Origin: Hyalella azteca | Taxonomy: Eukaryota > Arthropoda > Malacostraca > Amphipoda > Hyalellidae | DNA: 64,000 bases | Assembly (NCBI RefSeq): GCF_000764305.2 | Contig: NW_025944352.1 | Location: 295,890 to 359,889, forward strand | Direction of reading: 5' to 3' | Shown here: one piece after another, positions 1-11,654 of the stretch | Numbering within the stretch: position 1 is the stretch's first letter | Layout: each line of letters starts with the position of its first letter | The notes under the pieces: generated by a model | Databases searched by the model: none | Seen by the model: only the letters and a program-made list of their open reading frames with translations | Told to the model about the DNA's origin: nothing | Made by a program: the position numbers and the translations under genes

Positions 1-625
1 TAACACTGGGACGCTTCTGTTGCTTTGAAATAAGTTTTGGTGTCCATAATTCCGTTCTTATGGAAGTTTTCTCCTTTATATATTGTGAGGTTGAGAACGT
101 TTATCTCCCAATTACTGATTTCCATCGTGAATTTTAATGACTGGTGTATCATGTTAATTTCTCTAAAAAAATTTTTGAGATCACCATCACATGCTTCGCA
201 CAGGATGAAAATGTCATCTCTGTATATATGATACATAATAAGTTTGGGAATTTGGTCTACAAAGTTTCTCTCCAATGAGTGTAGGTATTCATAAGCAATC
301 TCGGGTGAGTACCTAGACCCCTTGGCTAAGCTTATCACCCCCTTATGGAATGTTCCATTGAATTTCAGGAAGTTGTTTTCAAGAATCAGCTCTAGGATTT
401 CCCCGAAGTCCATCGTATTGATTTTTTTAATTTCATATGGAAAAATTCTGGCACCGTACTCTTTCAGGTTTACGTCGATTGCTTCTATTAATTTTAATGG
501 GATGTTAGTGTACATGGACACAATGTTCACTGACACTAGAAAGACGTTTGGGCCCAATTTAAGCGTTTTTGCGTTGCAGACTCGTATGCATTTCATGACT
601 TTCGGTTCAGAGCCAGGTTACAATG
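1..625 (-). mobile_element. Penelope-like element reverse transcriptase, degenerate, truncated by window edge
   Basis: The minus strand is open from about 625 to the window edge and reads as a Penelope-like reverse transcriptase. In order I see VFLVSVNIVSMYTNIP (motif A region), a helix with ILELILENNFLKFNG, the block KGVISLAKGSRYSPEIAYEY where the family usually has a Gly-Thr-Ala-Met-Gly type motif, IYRDDIFIL (the DD box), then LKFTMEISNWEINVLNLTIY and TKTYFKATEASQ, matching the family's FT-E-S, FLDV and KPTD blocks. The first catalytic Asp of motif A is Asn here (VNIVS where D-V-x-S is expected), and the G-rich block is altered, so this copy is very probably inactive. An in-frame stop lies just upstream (about 632). 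It lies in the cyclase gene's third intron, in the same orientation as the gene. Confidence 0.82.
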
Positions 626-1626
626 CCTTGATTTCCTGGTTAAAAAAGAGTAAAACAACCATGACAGGGTCAAACGCCCATGCAGAATGTTTTTGCATTA
701 TGCTTACCTAGAAAGAAATGATCAGCTACAACTCATGCATAGTTGTGCCTTGTCACTAGTTATTTGGCCCTTGAGACCACTTATAGCCCCCAGAGGCACT
801 TTTGTAATCTATATAAAACCCCTATTTACGATGGCCTAAGGCCTCGTCAAGGGCAGCCCTAGAGAAACTTCTTGAGGAATGTGACGAAAATAAACGACCC
901 TCCAGAGACTTCATTAGAGGGCAGGCAATTGTGTAGGCCCCCCGGGCCTGCGCGGTTAATTACGCGGAGGACCAAGAGTTGCGAGAGTTCTTGGTGACCT
1001 ACGGCTTGAGCGGGTCATTATAAGTGGATCATTTACGGTGGAGATAAAATTTTAAATGGGAGAATATTTCTTGGCCGAATAGCTGATTGTTTAGTCTTTA
1101 ATGTACAAGTTTTGTTTGTTTGGGGTGCAGCTTTACTGTGCCTTGCTTATTCACGGCTGAACTAATATATATTAGCTGGAGTGGGGAGGATTTGCTCTCA
1201 TCGTAGTAATGTCTGATTCGCAATTTTTAGTGACGATATGACGAGTTTCCCGGCAGAATTATGAAGCAAGTTAGCTAGGTTTGTTTCCTTTAAAATATTT
1301 AATTTTGTGATAGACTGAGACGCGAAACGATCTTGGGTGGTTGAGACTGTTATAGGTTGGGTGGTTGAACAGTTAGTTATAGAACTATCTTATAGGTTCA
1401 ACTCGAGCAACTGCTACGCCCATTTCGTAGTCAATTAACTTATCGACCAACTCGGAAATGAAAACGTCGTGCCTCAGATGAACTTGACTAATTCTAATAA
1501 TTCGGTACTTGAATATTTATTTAACTTCGCTATTTAAACAAGTACTCCGAATACCAGAGCACACAAATACATAATATTCGAATGTGTAAGTACCTGAACA
1601 CATTACATTTGAATCACAACAATTAC
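626..1626. other. Intron 3 of the guanylate cyclase gene (minus strand), rest
   Basis: No coding block recognised. A TATA-like string (TATATAAAA) occurs near 812-820 on the plus strand, but nothing around it supports a promoter. The next expected cyclase exon is not seen here. Confidence 0.5.
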
Positions 1627-1743
1627 CTGAATCTGAGTTGTGCGTGCAGATTGTCAACCTCCTGCAGGAAGTGGCAGAAGTGGCGACCAGCACGGCGTAG
1701 AACCTTGTCGTACCCGTAGCTGCTGCAGTACCGCACGAAGCAC
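1627..1743 (-). CDS. Guanylate cyclase exon 3: HNOB domain with heme histidine
   Basis: This 117 bp exon has acceptor TTGCTGCAG at 1744-1745 and donor AG|GTAATT at 1626. It joins exon 2 in phase (AG|G, Arg) and continues the heme-NO/O2-binding fold: CFVRYCSSYGYDKVLRRAGR, then HFCHFLQEVDNLHAQLRF. In this family the His in the D-N-L-H block is the proximal heme ligand; its codon lies at 1644-1646. GYDK, the glycine-arginine after VLRRAG and the FL-x-x-x-D-N-LH spacing all match. The local wording FFGRCFVR...GYDK...FCHFLQ resembles the insect atypical cyclases of the Gyc-89D type more than the classical NO-activated beta-1 subunit; this is my recollection, not a search. The 5' edge of the exon is repeated twice more upstream (see the array at 1717-1897), giving alternative in-frame acceptors. 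Confidence 0.88.
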
Positions 1744-1897
1744 CTGCAGCAATAAGAGAGAGTGTAGCTGCTGCAGTACCGCACGAAGCACCTGCAGCAA
1801 TAAGAGAGAGTGTAGCTGCTGCAGTACCGCACGAAGCACCTGCAGTAATAAGAGAGAGTGTAGCTGCTGCAGTAGCTGCAGAGAGTGTAGCTGCTGC
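1717..1897 (-). repeat. 48 bp minisatellite made of the exon 3 acceptor and exon start
   Basis: On the minus strand the unit runs from a pyrimidine-rich tract through TTGCTGCAG (or TTACTGCAG) to the first 27 bases of the exon. Acceptor copies precede 1743, 1791 and 1839, exactly 48 bp apart, with a decayed partial copy to about 1897. 48 is a multiple of three and the reading frame stays open, so each extra copy would add 16 residues (TLSYCCRCFVRYCSSY). The array overlaps the real exon boundary. Confidence 0.92.
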
Positions 1898-2189
1898 TTT
1901 ACTGCATTTATAAATACACGTTTTTGAATGAAGTGGTGGAAGTTAATGCACTAGTTTATACGACACGGATGTAGAAGTGGATATGAGGAGATCACAAATG
2001 AAAGCGTAGCTCCAATAACATGAAAGTCGTCCTGTTTTAGTCTGTTCTTGTATTTTCACCCGTCAAGAAAGATCTCCAGGCTTCGAACGAACAATCAAAA
2101 GGTTTACCTCTCTAGTCATTAGGTAATGTCTTTTACCTGCCAATGAAGGCCGGTAATGCCAATAATATTCATATATTGTCGCCCTATGT

Positions 2190-2548
2190 GGTCGACCTCG
2201 CCTATGAGTACAGTGCAGGCCTCGTAAAGTCTTGTACAGTCACCTGCCGAAAAAGACCATGTAGTCCTCCTGGTCGTCCTCGCCTATGAGTACAGTACTG
2301 GCTTCGTCAAGTCTTGTACAGTCACCTGCCGAAAAAGACCATGTAGTCCCCCTGGTTGCCCTCGCATATATGAGCACAGTACATGCCTCGTCAAGTCTTG
2401 TACAGTCACCTGCCGAAAAAGACCATGTAGTCCCCCTGGTCGCCCTCGCCTATATGAGCACAGTACATTCCTCGTCAAGTCTTGTACAGTCACCTGCCGA
2501 AAAAGACCATGTAGTCCTCCTGGTCGCCCTCGCCTATGAGCACAGTAC
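2190..2548 (-). repeat. About 84 bp minisatellite made of the exon 2 end and donor
   Basis: Five copies, the most upstream (minus strand) being the true exon end. Each carries the last ~60 bases of exon 2, the donor GGCAG|GTGACT and about 25 bases of intron. The native donor is at 2493-2492. Reading through it meets TGA at once (GGC AGG TGA), so use of a later donor would truncate the protein. Confidence 0.92.
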
Positions 2549-2666
2549 AGGCTTCGGCGAGCTGGGTGAAGATGTGGTCAGGGTACCGCACGTGTGGATC
2601 GAACACCGTGTTCTTCACCCCAGCGAACTCCAGCACCTTCGACCACAGAGTGTCCCCGTACTCTGC
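2494..2666 (-). CDS. Guanylate cyclase exon 2: HNOB domain, N-terminal part
   Basis: This 173 bp exon has acceptor GATCCAG at 2667-2668 and donor GGCAG|GTGACT. It enters in phase 0 after exon 1 and leaves in phase 2, fitting both neighbours. It reads AEYGDTLWSKVLEFAG, VKNTVFDPHVRYPDHIFTQL, AEACTVLIGEGDQEDYMVFF, GR. The E-YG-x-x-x-W start, the x-F-x-x-H-x-x-YP-D block, the Leu-Ala helix and the FM/FFG-R end are all hallmarks of the heme-NO-binding domain of soluble guanylate cyclases, which turn GTP into cGMP in response to a bound diatomic gas. The exon is clearly GC-richer than its introns. The cyclase catalytic domain is not in the window. Confidence 0.9.
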
Positions 2667-3336
2667 CTGGATCGTGCAAAAGAATAAGAAAGATGTTTGT
2701 GCTGCCTAGGTACATGTAGTTATGAATGATTTCAACCCAAATTGGTGATTCGAATATATTTTTCAAGTGTAAGAAGCATCATATGATTTTAATTTCAAAC
2801 AATTTTAGTTTAATGACAACATTGCCGAATTAATGCAGTAACCTCCAACACTGACGTGACTACAAATTTTTCCTAATCCATAGAAATCCGGAAATTTTGT
2901 TTTGTTATAAAGAAGACGCCTTTACATCGGATATTAAATCTTAGGGAAGTAATTTGTTCCATAAAATTGACTATTTTTTACACTTTTGTAACCTTGGCAT
3001 ATTCTTCACACTTTGATAAAACTTACAACTCCAAATGTCTAGAGACATCGTTTAATTATCCTGAAGTATAATTCAAATAATTTCAATGAGAAATAAAAAA
3101 ATGAACTACATTTGATTAAACTTGGCACAAAACAATCACTCTGTGATCAGTATTAGAACGATTTCATTGAAAAATAAATTAACTACTTGGAAATTAGAGC
3201 TGCAGCTCAGGCATTAATTAACCAGGAGGGCTATTAATTGCAGCAGTGTTCTATCCGAAATTACGAGCACACCAAACATTTTAAAAAACTACGACTCCAG
3301 AAAGTGAAATCCGAAACAACTCAATAAATTTCTCAC
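2667..3336 (-). other. Intron 1 of the guanylate cyclase gene
   Basis: AT-rich sequence of about 670 bp between donor CAG|GTGAGA (3336) and acceptor GATCCAG (2667). No other feature seen. Confidence 0.75.
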
Positions 3337-4410
3337 CTGTCCGAACTGACAAGCGCTGAGAAGCAGCATGCCATACATGGCGCAGGTTTGATCCGAAGCT
3401 CTTGTCCTTTCAGTAACTTTATCTGGGATACAACTTGGCGACGGAGCTTGTCCCCTGTAACTATCTTGCCTAGGATATACACATCCCACAGATTTGGATT
3501 TCGTCAGATCAAAAGTTGGGAAATGTCGATCAAACGAGGAGCCTCTGTTCACGCTGCTCAAACACCTTTGTGAACCGATCTCTTTTTGAATCGGTAATTC
3601 TATCGGTTGACAGCCAAGTTTCTTTGCGTTATCGTCCGATTTTGTGCGACGATAAAGGCTGTCAAATTTAGGACTGAGATCAAACTCTTGAGAAGTTTCC
3701 CTCGTTACATCTTCCGGTTTATGCTCAATGACTTTAGGTCTTCCGATGATTCCGAGCTTTCTTCGCCTTGCCGCTCGGTTAGAGATTTCGATTTTAGGAG
3801 TTTTTAATGAGTTCTCCTCTACAGCACAAATCGTCCTTATTTCCGGTAACGGTTGAGAAAGCTTCCTATCTGAGTTTTTAATTTGGATGGAAATGTCGCT
3901 GAACGGGCAACGAATTACTGTTCCTGCTGATTCCTCCCTCGGAGTGTCAAGTTGGAGGTAAACTTCATCAGCTAATTTATAACCATCTGAGACTGGCCTT
4001 TGCTTTATCTTTACTCCATTCACTTCATTACTCTCTTTCAATTTCTTTGCACATTCTACATCGTCTGTAAACAGTTCTACTGGCTCGGTGAATTTGAAGT
4101 CAGTGATTCCATCCACTGAAATAGAACAAGTTTCTAGATCCGCCAAAACCTCCTCTGTGTTAAGTGGAAAAAGTGGAGAAAGCTCTTTGGAAACTCGGCG
4201 ATTTGCTGATGTAAAATTGAGAGACGATGGAGCCTGGCATATTGGGGGGAGGTCAGGGTGGTCGAAAGCCCCCTCTACTCCCCCCTTTAAAGTCCGACTT
4301 TTCTGAAAACTATGAACGACGGCGATGTTCTTCTCGTATCTGCTAGAATTATCCGATTCTTCGTCGTTGTCTCGGCTCTTCTGAAATCTGGAAGTAAATG
4401 AAGATATCAT
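3337..4410 (-). CDS. Guanylate cyclase exon 1: long N-terminal extension plus start of HNOB domain
   Basis: An open frame of 358 codons from Met at 4410 to donor CAG|GTGAGA at 3336. The last 14 codons are MYGMLLLSACQFGQ, the usual start of HNOB-type cyclases (Met at 3378). The preceding ~344 residues are continuous with it. They are rich in Ser, Lys, Glu and Asp, have no membrane segment, and match no domain I know. Blocks include ISNRAARRRKLGIIGRPKVI and TFDLTKSKSVGCVYPRQDSY. The frame starts after TAA at 4444-4442, so the true start is Met 4410, or an acceptor CTTCCAG at about 4388 brings in an earlier exon. A frame this long is improbable by chance in AT-rich DNA and the longest opposing frame is 72 codons. 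The other possibility is translation from Met 3378 with the upstream part as 5' leader. Confidence 0.72.
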
Positions 4411-5262
4411 TAGAGCAAAACTCCTAACTTTACCGTTCAATTAGTGCTTTTTTGCATTCATTAGTGGAAGAAAGACGGTAAAATTTTATTTTCTCAACGC
4501 GCCATGGAGCGAGTCAGCCAGAATCACAAGTTTGAATGATTTTAACTGGGAAACATTAACGGATGAGGAAACTGGCTTGCCATCATTGCGGGCATCTTTT
4601 CGTAACTTGAAGAAGGTTTGAAAAATTCATCTAATGTGCAGGAACTTATTTTAGTTTTTTGTAAATCTTCTAATTACAAAGGACTGAACTTTCGAGGTAG
4701 CAAATTAAATAGATATTGTTACGATGTCGAGCGGCTTCTATATTATTACTTTCGTGACTGTTAAAGCCAGCGGATCTTGACTCAAATAATGCGTATTTTC
4801 GAGAGTTTTTTAGCGAGCGGTGACGTAGCCTCGCGATGTCAACATCGCGCTTGTAGAATTCCAAAAAAGTCTACAATTTTCTTAATGAGTTCACGAGCAA
4901 ACGTCAATATCGCAGTCCGTACTGTAAATTTTGCTTTAAATTACTGTATCAACACATACATAGTATGTCTTCAATCTCATATCATACTCGTTCGCAGATG
5001 TACATTGATTAGACGCATATTGCACAAATTTAGTTAACTGAGCATCAGCATTTGTAAACTTTCTTCTACACCAATATATAAACTTACTTCTGCAAGGAAA
5101 CGTGTACGTTTACATCCACGTATGTAGACTTGCATCAATAAATTCAGATGATCATTGACATCTTAACGCTAGTTCCGGCACATTCATCCTTGCACCGATG
5201 TATTCATCAATGCATCAGTATATGCTTGCGACACTATATAATAACCGAGGAATAACCTAGCC
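4411..5262. other. Upstream flank of the cyclase gene
   Basis: AT-rich, with only short frames on either strand. A minus-strand promoter would be expected here but I see no convincing TATA plus initiator pair. Confidence 0.4.
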
Positions 5263-5712
5263 ATATTATATTTATCCTTGCGCCTTTGTTATCACCGTTA
5301 CCTCATTATGGTCTCCCTGTAACACTGTTTTATTATATGCTTCAATATCTTTGCCCATAACTCAACCTCGCTACATTGTATTCACCCTTGCCTGAATATA
5401 TTCATATTACCATATTATATTCATCCTTGCGCCAATGTAATCACCGTTATACCACATTATGGTCTCCCCTGTAACACTGTTTTATTATATGCTTCAATAT
5501 CTTTGCCCATAACTCACCTCGCTACATTGTATTCACCCTTGTCAGAATATATCCGTATTACCATATTATATTCATCCTTGCCCGCAATGTAATCACCCTT
5601 ACCTCATTATGGTCTCCCCTGTAACTCTGTTTTATTATATGCTTCAGTATATTCGCCCATAACTCACCCTCGCTACATTGTATTAACTGTTTTTAATGAA
5701 TAAAATTAATAA
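5263..5712. repeat. Tandem repeat, three copies of about 150 bp
   Basis: Copies start near 5263, 5412 and 5563, each running from ATATTATATTCATCCTTGC through GTCTCCCCTGTAAC to CGCTACATTGTATTCACC. Differences are single bases and 1-2 bp indels. No frame is kept, so it is non-coding. Confidence 0.88.
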
Positions 5713-8131
5713 ATCATTTTTGTTGGAATGGTGAGTGTGGGAGGCCTTGAATTCACCCTTGCCAGAAAATATTCACCCCTGCACTAATCAGAACTGCATT
5801 ACGCAAGGACCCTGTTTAATCACCCCGCCCGGCTGTACCCGGTCAGCAGCGTTGCGTGCGTCACTATGACCATCACGTGACATCTTCACATATATCAATT
5901 ACGATCATCTTGAGCCCTATTCATGTACAGAAATCATGATCATACCCTGACTCTTTAATGTATAGTTAATGATAAGTTCTCAGTCGCCTGCAGTCGTATC
6001 GTAACCAGATCCATTTGTGGTGACCTTAAAATACATTCTAATTGATTGGTGACCTCAGAGAGAAGCTTAGTTCAATCAAGGGCAGATTAATTGGTATTGA
6101 TTTCATTGGCGACCTCAAATTGAATGAGTGTTCAATTTATTGATGATCTCATTATCGGTATCTAAATTATTGATGATCTTAAAGTCTTCATCGGTTATTA
6201 GAAATCTAATGACCTTAAATAATCTCATAAGTGTTCCATTGATCTCAAATAAAATAAAAAATTTTACTTACAGCTGAAATAAAACTTATTATTAATTGTT
6301 ATTATTTGAAAGTACTATTCACGGTTCCGATTACGTACATCTGTAGTACGATACACTCATTCCATCTTTGACGAATTGATTAATAAATTTCTGACTTCGG
6401 GGGCCTTTACAATCAACAGTATTTCAGAGCTTGTAACTCCGTCAGCCAATCACATTGGCCAAATATACCTTAACGTTATTTCTGACAGTACGGCCAATGA
6501 TATACAGGAAACATCTCAAGGTTTTACTTCGATTCTGTTAAAAATATAATGAATCCAAGATTAAATAGTTTTCAGATCAAGTAACAGAAGGAAACTCGAG
6601 TCAACTTTTATGCTGCATTTAATTCCACTCTTTATTTCAGTTCGACGATCCCTCAAGAGAAGCAAACTGAATTTTACTGCTTGCTGCATAATTCCTTGAT
6701 GCCCGTGTTGACTCAAACAAATTCCCCTCGCTTGTTTTCGCCACGCAAAACTACCGATGTTTTTTGTGCTTCTTCATCCAGCTTTTTTTATCAAAATTTT
6801 GCATCAAACATTTCCTCCGAACAACAACTGCGCCACAAATTCCTTTCAGTGGGACAGTGCAAAATTGTTTATATTGTTTACAATTTACATTTAACTGATT
6901 GTTAATAAACCAAAGTCATTCAATGATCAATCAGTTGTCAAAAATTTATGTGTAATATAAATAAATTTATTTTAATTGAGCGTTCTTTAATTACGATAGA
7001 AAGATTTGTGCTCTAGCCATTGTAGATATTGTGAACTTTATTTATTCTTTACACTGACATTACATGTAACTAATATTTGAAGTAAATAAATTTTAATATC
7101 ATTTGTGCGTTTCCCACGAGATAATCTGTTGAATTTTAGTAACTTTTTTCTATTTTAATCTCAATCTCTGTTTATTTTTATGCATTTATAGGCGTCAAAC
7201 GAACACGATTGTCTAAAGTATGAAGTTATTGAGAACTTGATATTGAGTAATTGAGTAATTATTGAGTAATTATTGAGTAATTGAGTTATTGAGTGATTTG
7301 TGAAAAATTAAAACAACAAGCTAATTTTTACGTGATAAAATGCCGAAATTTAACAAATTATCACAAATAATTTACTTTCGTCCAATTATTTCTCAACTAA
7401 TCAAGTGAAGACCACTTTTATTTTACTGCCACACTTATATACATACTACCTCATTACATCACTCGCGGTGAACAGTCCTCAACTATTGTCTGCATGCAAT
7501 ATAGGATTTCATCCTTTTTGATTAGAGAATCTCATATATGCGCCTCCTGCAGCTCGTCAAAGACAGGTGTGATGGGGTCGATCTAAACACCGAGTATTTC
7601 AAACAACTACAGTTCAGATTTTGGGCTCAATACTCATTAATCATACCTATATCCTCCATGCCCTGCCATATTGCCAAAGAAGATTCTGCCTGCTCGGCCG
7701 TGAGCAGAGAAAGCCTTCAGTAACTATATTTGAAGTGGCCGGTTAAGTTTCAGCCATGAGGCCTTCAGTGTGAAAGAGGCAATTGAATTACAGTCATGAA
7801 AATAAAGTACGTATGATGCCATATATTAGGAAATATATGGAGTACCCTAGAAAAATTATCAGCTTTCCTGAAGAAATACCTTTGTTTGAATGCATGGAAG
7901 GGAAACTTGAATTTTGGCGCTGGCCACAAAAACAAGTTCGCCTGTCCTACGACTGGGCGGACATTTTTTTGAAGTTAAATCCTCGAAAAATAGCTATATG
8001 TGATGTAAAATAACTTGTTTATACACTATAACACATTCTTCATCACTAATAATAAATATGTTTCACTTACTCATATTTTTTACCATTTTATGATAGTTTT
8101 TTAAATAAAAGAGAGAAATAAAAAAATCTAC
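5713..8131. other. Non-coding stretch, no gene recognised
   Basis: AT-rich. Contains degenerate direct repeats near 6120-6190 (TTGATGATCT) and an ATTGAGTAATT repeat at about 7238-7300. Open frames at 7538-7723 and 7783-8013 (plus) have no recognisable motif. Confidence 0.45.
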
Positions 8132-8191
8132 CTGGTGTTAAATTTCGAACCAATTTTACCCCAGCCTTCGGTATTTTTCGTTGCTAACCAC
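8132..8191 (-). CDS. Candidate 60 bp exon of unknown gene
   Basis: On the minus strand a strong acceptor (TTTTTCTAGGTTTTGCAG, ending at 8192) and donor (CCAG|GTAGAT, from 8131) enclose 60 bp. Of the three frames, the one entered after one base is open and reads WLATKNTEGWGKIGSKFNT. The others stop. I do not recognise the protein and found no neighbouring exon, so this rests on splice signals and composition only. The flanking minus-strand frames at 8343-8743 have no recognisable motif. Confidence 0.35.
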
Positions 8192-9466
8192 CTGCAAAAC
8201 CTAGAAAAATACTTGTGAATCTGATGAGATTGTTTAATGAAACTTAATCCTTGAATCTCTGATGAGATCCAAGAGCTTTTTAAATGATTATTGCTTGGAT
8301 CTATTGACATCAGACCGTTACATAAAAGAAAGCTAGCTTCATTCAAATGCTTGGTCTGCTGCTTAGTGCCGCTCCTCCAAACAAAATACAACTGCTAAGA
8401 TTATTTTCATCGTAAGATCGAATCATGAACGCGGCCACAGACGCATAGGGTATTAATAGTTTTTCTTCCATTAAAAAGTTGTTATTTGGACGCTTAGAAA
8501 GACTCAGGATAAACAAGATAAGATTTTTGATGTTCATTGATATTCGGCTCACTGCTTCGCCCATGAAGACCTCATTTCAGAGACCAGATTGCCGCGGCAC
8601 CGCCAGTGCGCTCTAAGAATTCTCAATTTACAACTTCTACATCTAAAACTTCGCCAATTGTGCTCTAATAACATTCGATTTAACAAAGTAAGACAAAAAC
8701 GTAAGGGTAGACTTCTCATTTTTAGCCTTATCATCACGACCAATCTGAAGCTCGGCCTGTTCTAGCCTTAAAAAATTGTATTATGAAATAGAAAGATTCG
8801 AGATTTTTTACTATCATTGTCATTCAAGAGTCAATGATTTAATAATTCAAGTCTTTAAGAACTGTATCAATCAGCTACTTCATACCCTGAAAGGAATGAA
8901 TTCTAAACTCATATTCAATACACCAATATCCGTCCTGCATGAGCATAAACAAAATTGAATGACTGCGCATCCAGTAATATATTGCGTCATATTAACAAAC
9001 GCTCAGTACCATGTCAAAACCATGTCAAAAAAACCATGTCGACTATGTCAAAAAATTTTACCAGGTATGGGAAAATTACCATTATACATTTCATGCCACG
9101 CAATTATGCTATAAGCTGTTCTCAATTACAATAGTATAGTAAACATTATTATATTTCATAATTCCAGCTTTTCTAAACTTAAATTTTTGTTTTCGCGAGC
9201 TAAATGTTGAAGTCTGATGCGCAAATCACAGAAATTTAATTATCTGGAACTGCCGATCCAAGCCTCGCCGATGAGTGAACGCACGAAGAAAGAAGAATTT
9301 TTTTAACGTAAACCGAAACCTTTAGGAGAACATGAAACTGCAGGAAGCTGCACTTGAGAGGGTTTGTGAGGGTAATTGTGAGGAGCCAGCCACCCTCACA
9401 AGACCCTTTTGTTCGCGGTCGTCAATCCTAGGAGAAAATATAGCGTAAGTTATCAGCGTTCTCATC

Positions 9467-9660
9467 ACTCATACCCCATCACTCATACCTCATCACTCAT
9501 ACCTCATCACTCATACCTCATCACTCATACCTCATCACTCATACCTCATCACTCATACAACCCTACTCTCACCATCTACAACCCTACTCTTACCATCTAC
9601 AACCCTACTCTTACCACCTACAATTCAACATCTATAAGACTTTTACCTCCACAAAGTCCA
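9467..9660. repeat. Two abutting minisatellites (14 bp and 20 bp units)
   Basis: About seven copies of CATCACTCATACCT(CA), then three of ACCATCTACAACCCTACTCT and decayed relatives. The sequence before it (to 9432) ends in AGC|GTAAGT, a strong plus-strand donor, so an exon may lie just upstream, but its coding frame is not convincing. Confidence 0.85.
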
Positions 9661-9855
9661 TAAAAGCACAGACCACAATTAAAACATTAAAACAGCTGCA
9701 TTTTGGAGCTTAGACCGAGACGGCGCTACGCATATAAAAATATTCGTTACGTTAGCATCATATGTGGAAGTTCCATCTTTGTTATCGTCTTCACTTTGTT
9801 TGTATTCTAAAACCAAACTGAAGTTTTTTAGTTTGTTTGTCTTCTTCAGTTTTCT

Positions 9856-10046
9856 ACAGCGCAACACGCTCCCACTACTCGAACGCAACACGTACGCAGC
9901 AGTAAAGCGCAACACGCATGCAGCAGTACAACGCAACACGCACGCAGCAGCCCAACGCAACACGTACGCAGCAGCACAATGCAACACGCACGCAGCAGCA
10001 CAACGCAACACGCATGCAACAGTACAACGCAACACGCACACGCATC
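9856..10046. repeat. Minisatellite, unit about 22-24 bp (CGCAACACGCACGCAGCAG)
   Basis: Eight or so copies differing mostly by CACGCA, CATGCA or TACGCA. All apparent open frames here are by-products of the repeat. Confidence 0.9.
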
Positions 10047-10635
10047 AACTCTCTGCTTGAGGCAATTTTTCACTCCCAATTTAAGTTGCTGTTTTCTTTT
10101 ACGTTTAATGCAGGAAAATTCACCCAGAACGTTAGGAACACACTATTTATTTATCGATGAAAATAAGTAAACTGCATGCAAATAAGTTTAGAGAATTAGT
10201 ATTGAGCTAAGTCCTTGGCCCAATTGGACTCAATTACTCACTCGCCCACCTGAGGTGAATAAGGAAACGCCTCCTTGACTCAGCCCAGCACGACACTTGA
10301 ATCTCTTATTCATCTTCGTCCACTCCTGAATTATCAAGTATATATTTTGGGCCTTTACCTCTCCAGCAGCTGCCACAACAACAGCGTTTGAGGATTTGTT
10401 TCAATTTTTTAAGACGCTTCAATATTTTTCAACTGTTACAAGTTTCAAACAATTTATTTAATTCTGCATTTTAATATCTCACACGGAAATGTTTCCAGCT
10501 TTCTCTGCTAGAATTAAAGCCACGGTCAAGAAAGTTGCCACCATTTGCGTGAATTATTTATTTAAGTAATTATGCCAAAACTCGGCTATTCTTTTGTGCA
10601 CGCTTGCATGGTCCGCAATGGCATCGATCAGCGTG

Positions 10636-10893
10636 AAGATGCTGCAGCACTGATGCTGCTGCAGTGATGCTGCTGCAGTGATGCTGCTGCACTGATGCTG
10701 CTGCAGTGATGCTGCTGCAGTGATGCTGCTGCACTGATGCTGCAGCACTGATGCTGCTGCACTGATGCTGCTGCAGTGATGCTGCAGCACTGATGCTGCA
10801 GCACTGATGCTGCGCTGATGCTGCAGCACTGATGCTGCTGCACTGATGCTGCTGCACTGATGCTGCTGCACTGATGCTGCAGCACTGATGCAG
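10636..10893. repeat. Tandem repeat of GATGCTGCTGCAGT/CACT units
   Basis: About 17 units of 12-15 bp. Each includes GCTGCAG or GCTGCAC, so acceptor-like CAG sites recur. The array abuts a GC-richer segment (10894-11025) that holds a plus-strand frame ending at TTA|GTAAGG; that segment is a weak exon candidate only. Confidence 0.9.
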
Positions 10894-11654
10894 CATCTGT
10901 AGCCACCAACAGTCCCGGCGTCCGCAGCAGCGGACAGCTGTAGTGCCTAACTGCTTAGACCGCCTCCTGCTAATCGCCTCTGCGAGCTTCATGCCGCCTC
11001 GCTTTATGCAGCAATTAGTAAGGTCGCTCTGGCGTTCTCAGGCCAGGTTGTGCTCATTCGCTGGTTTACTGAGGAATGATATTCCCGGGGGACGTTATTT
11101 TAGGCGATATTATTCTGAGGATATGTTATTCTCATGCAATATTATTGTCATAAACAGTGATATTATCCCAGGAAGTTTTTCAATAACGTTGTTATTCTCA
11201 TGCAATGTTTTTTTCACTCGATGTAATTCAATAGTATTATTATTTTCAGGCAATGTCACTATCACTCGATGTTGTTAATATATGTTTTATTTCTCATCAA
11301 TGTTATTATCACTCTATTTTTCAACGATGTTATTATTCTCAAGCGACATAATCCCAGACGACGCACCTTCCTGTTTCTCTTCAAAAGAAAGTCTCACCAT
11401 TAGCGTTTGCCGCACACTTTTACCACGATCTCACCATCAGTGGCGCTGCCCTGTAACTGCCTAATAAACTGCCGCTACAGTAACATCGTGTGCCCGCTAC
11501 TGCCACCACTACGCAGTTTTCCTACGCAAACTGCTGCTATTGTTACGTGACGTTATTGCAATAATCGTGGCAACTACATATTTGTTGTTTTATTGCCCAG
11601 ATATTGCATGACTTCATTTTGTGAACTGGTGTTGATATTCATTGTGAGTTTTCG
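10894..11654. other. GC-richer segment, then degenerate repeats
   Basis: 10894-11060 is GC-rich; the plus frame from 10943 (PNCLDRLLLIASASFMPPRF) reaches a donor-like GTAAGG at about 11020. 11100-11340 holds decayed TTATTATTCTC-type repeats. No protein family recognised. Confidence 0.3.

Noticed and set aside
3388..4306. Plus-strand frames of 61-72 codons
   Set aside because: Antisense shadows of the cyclase first exon.
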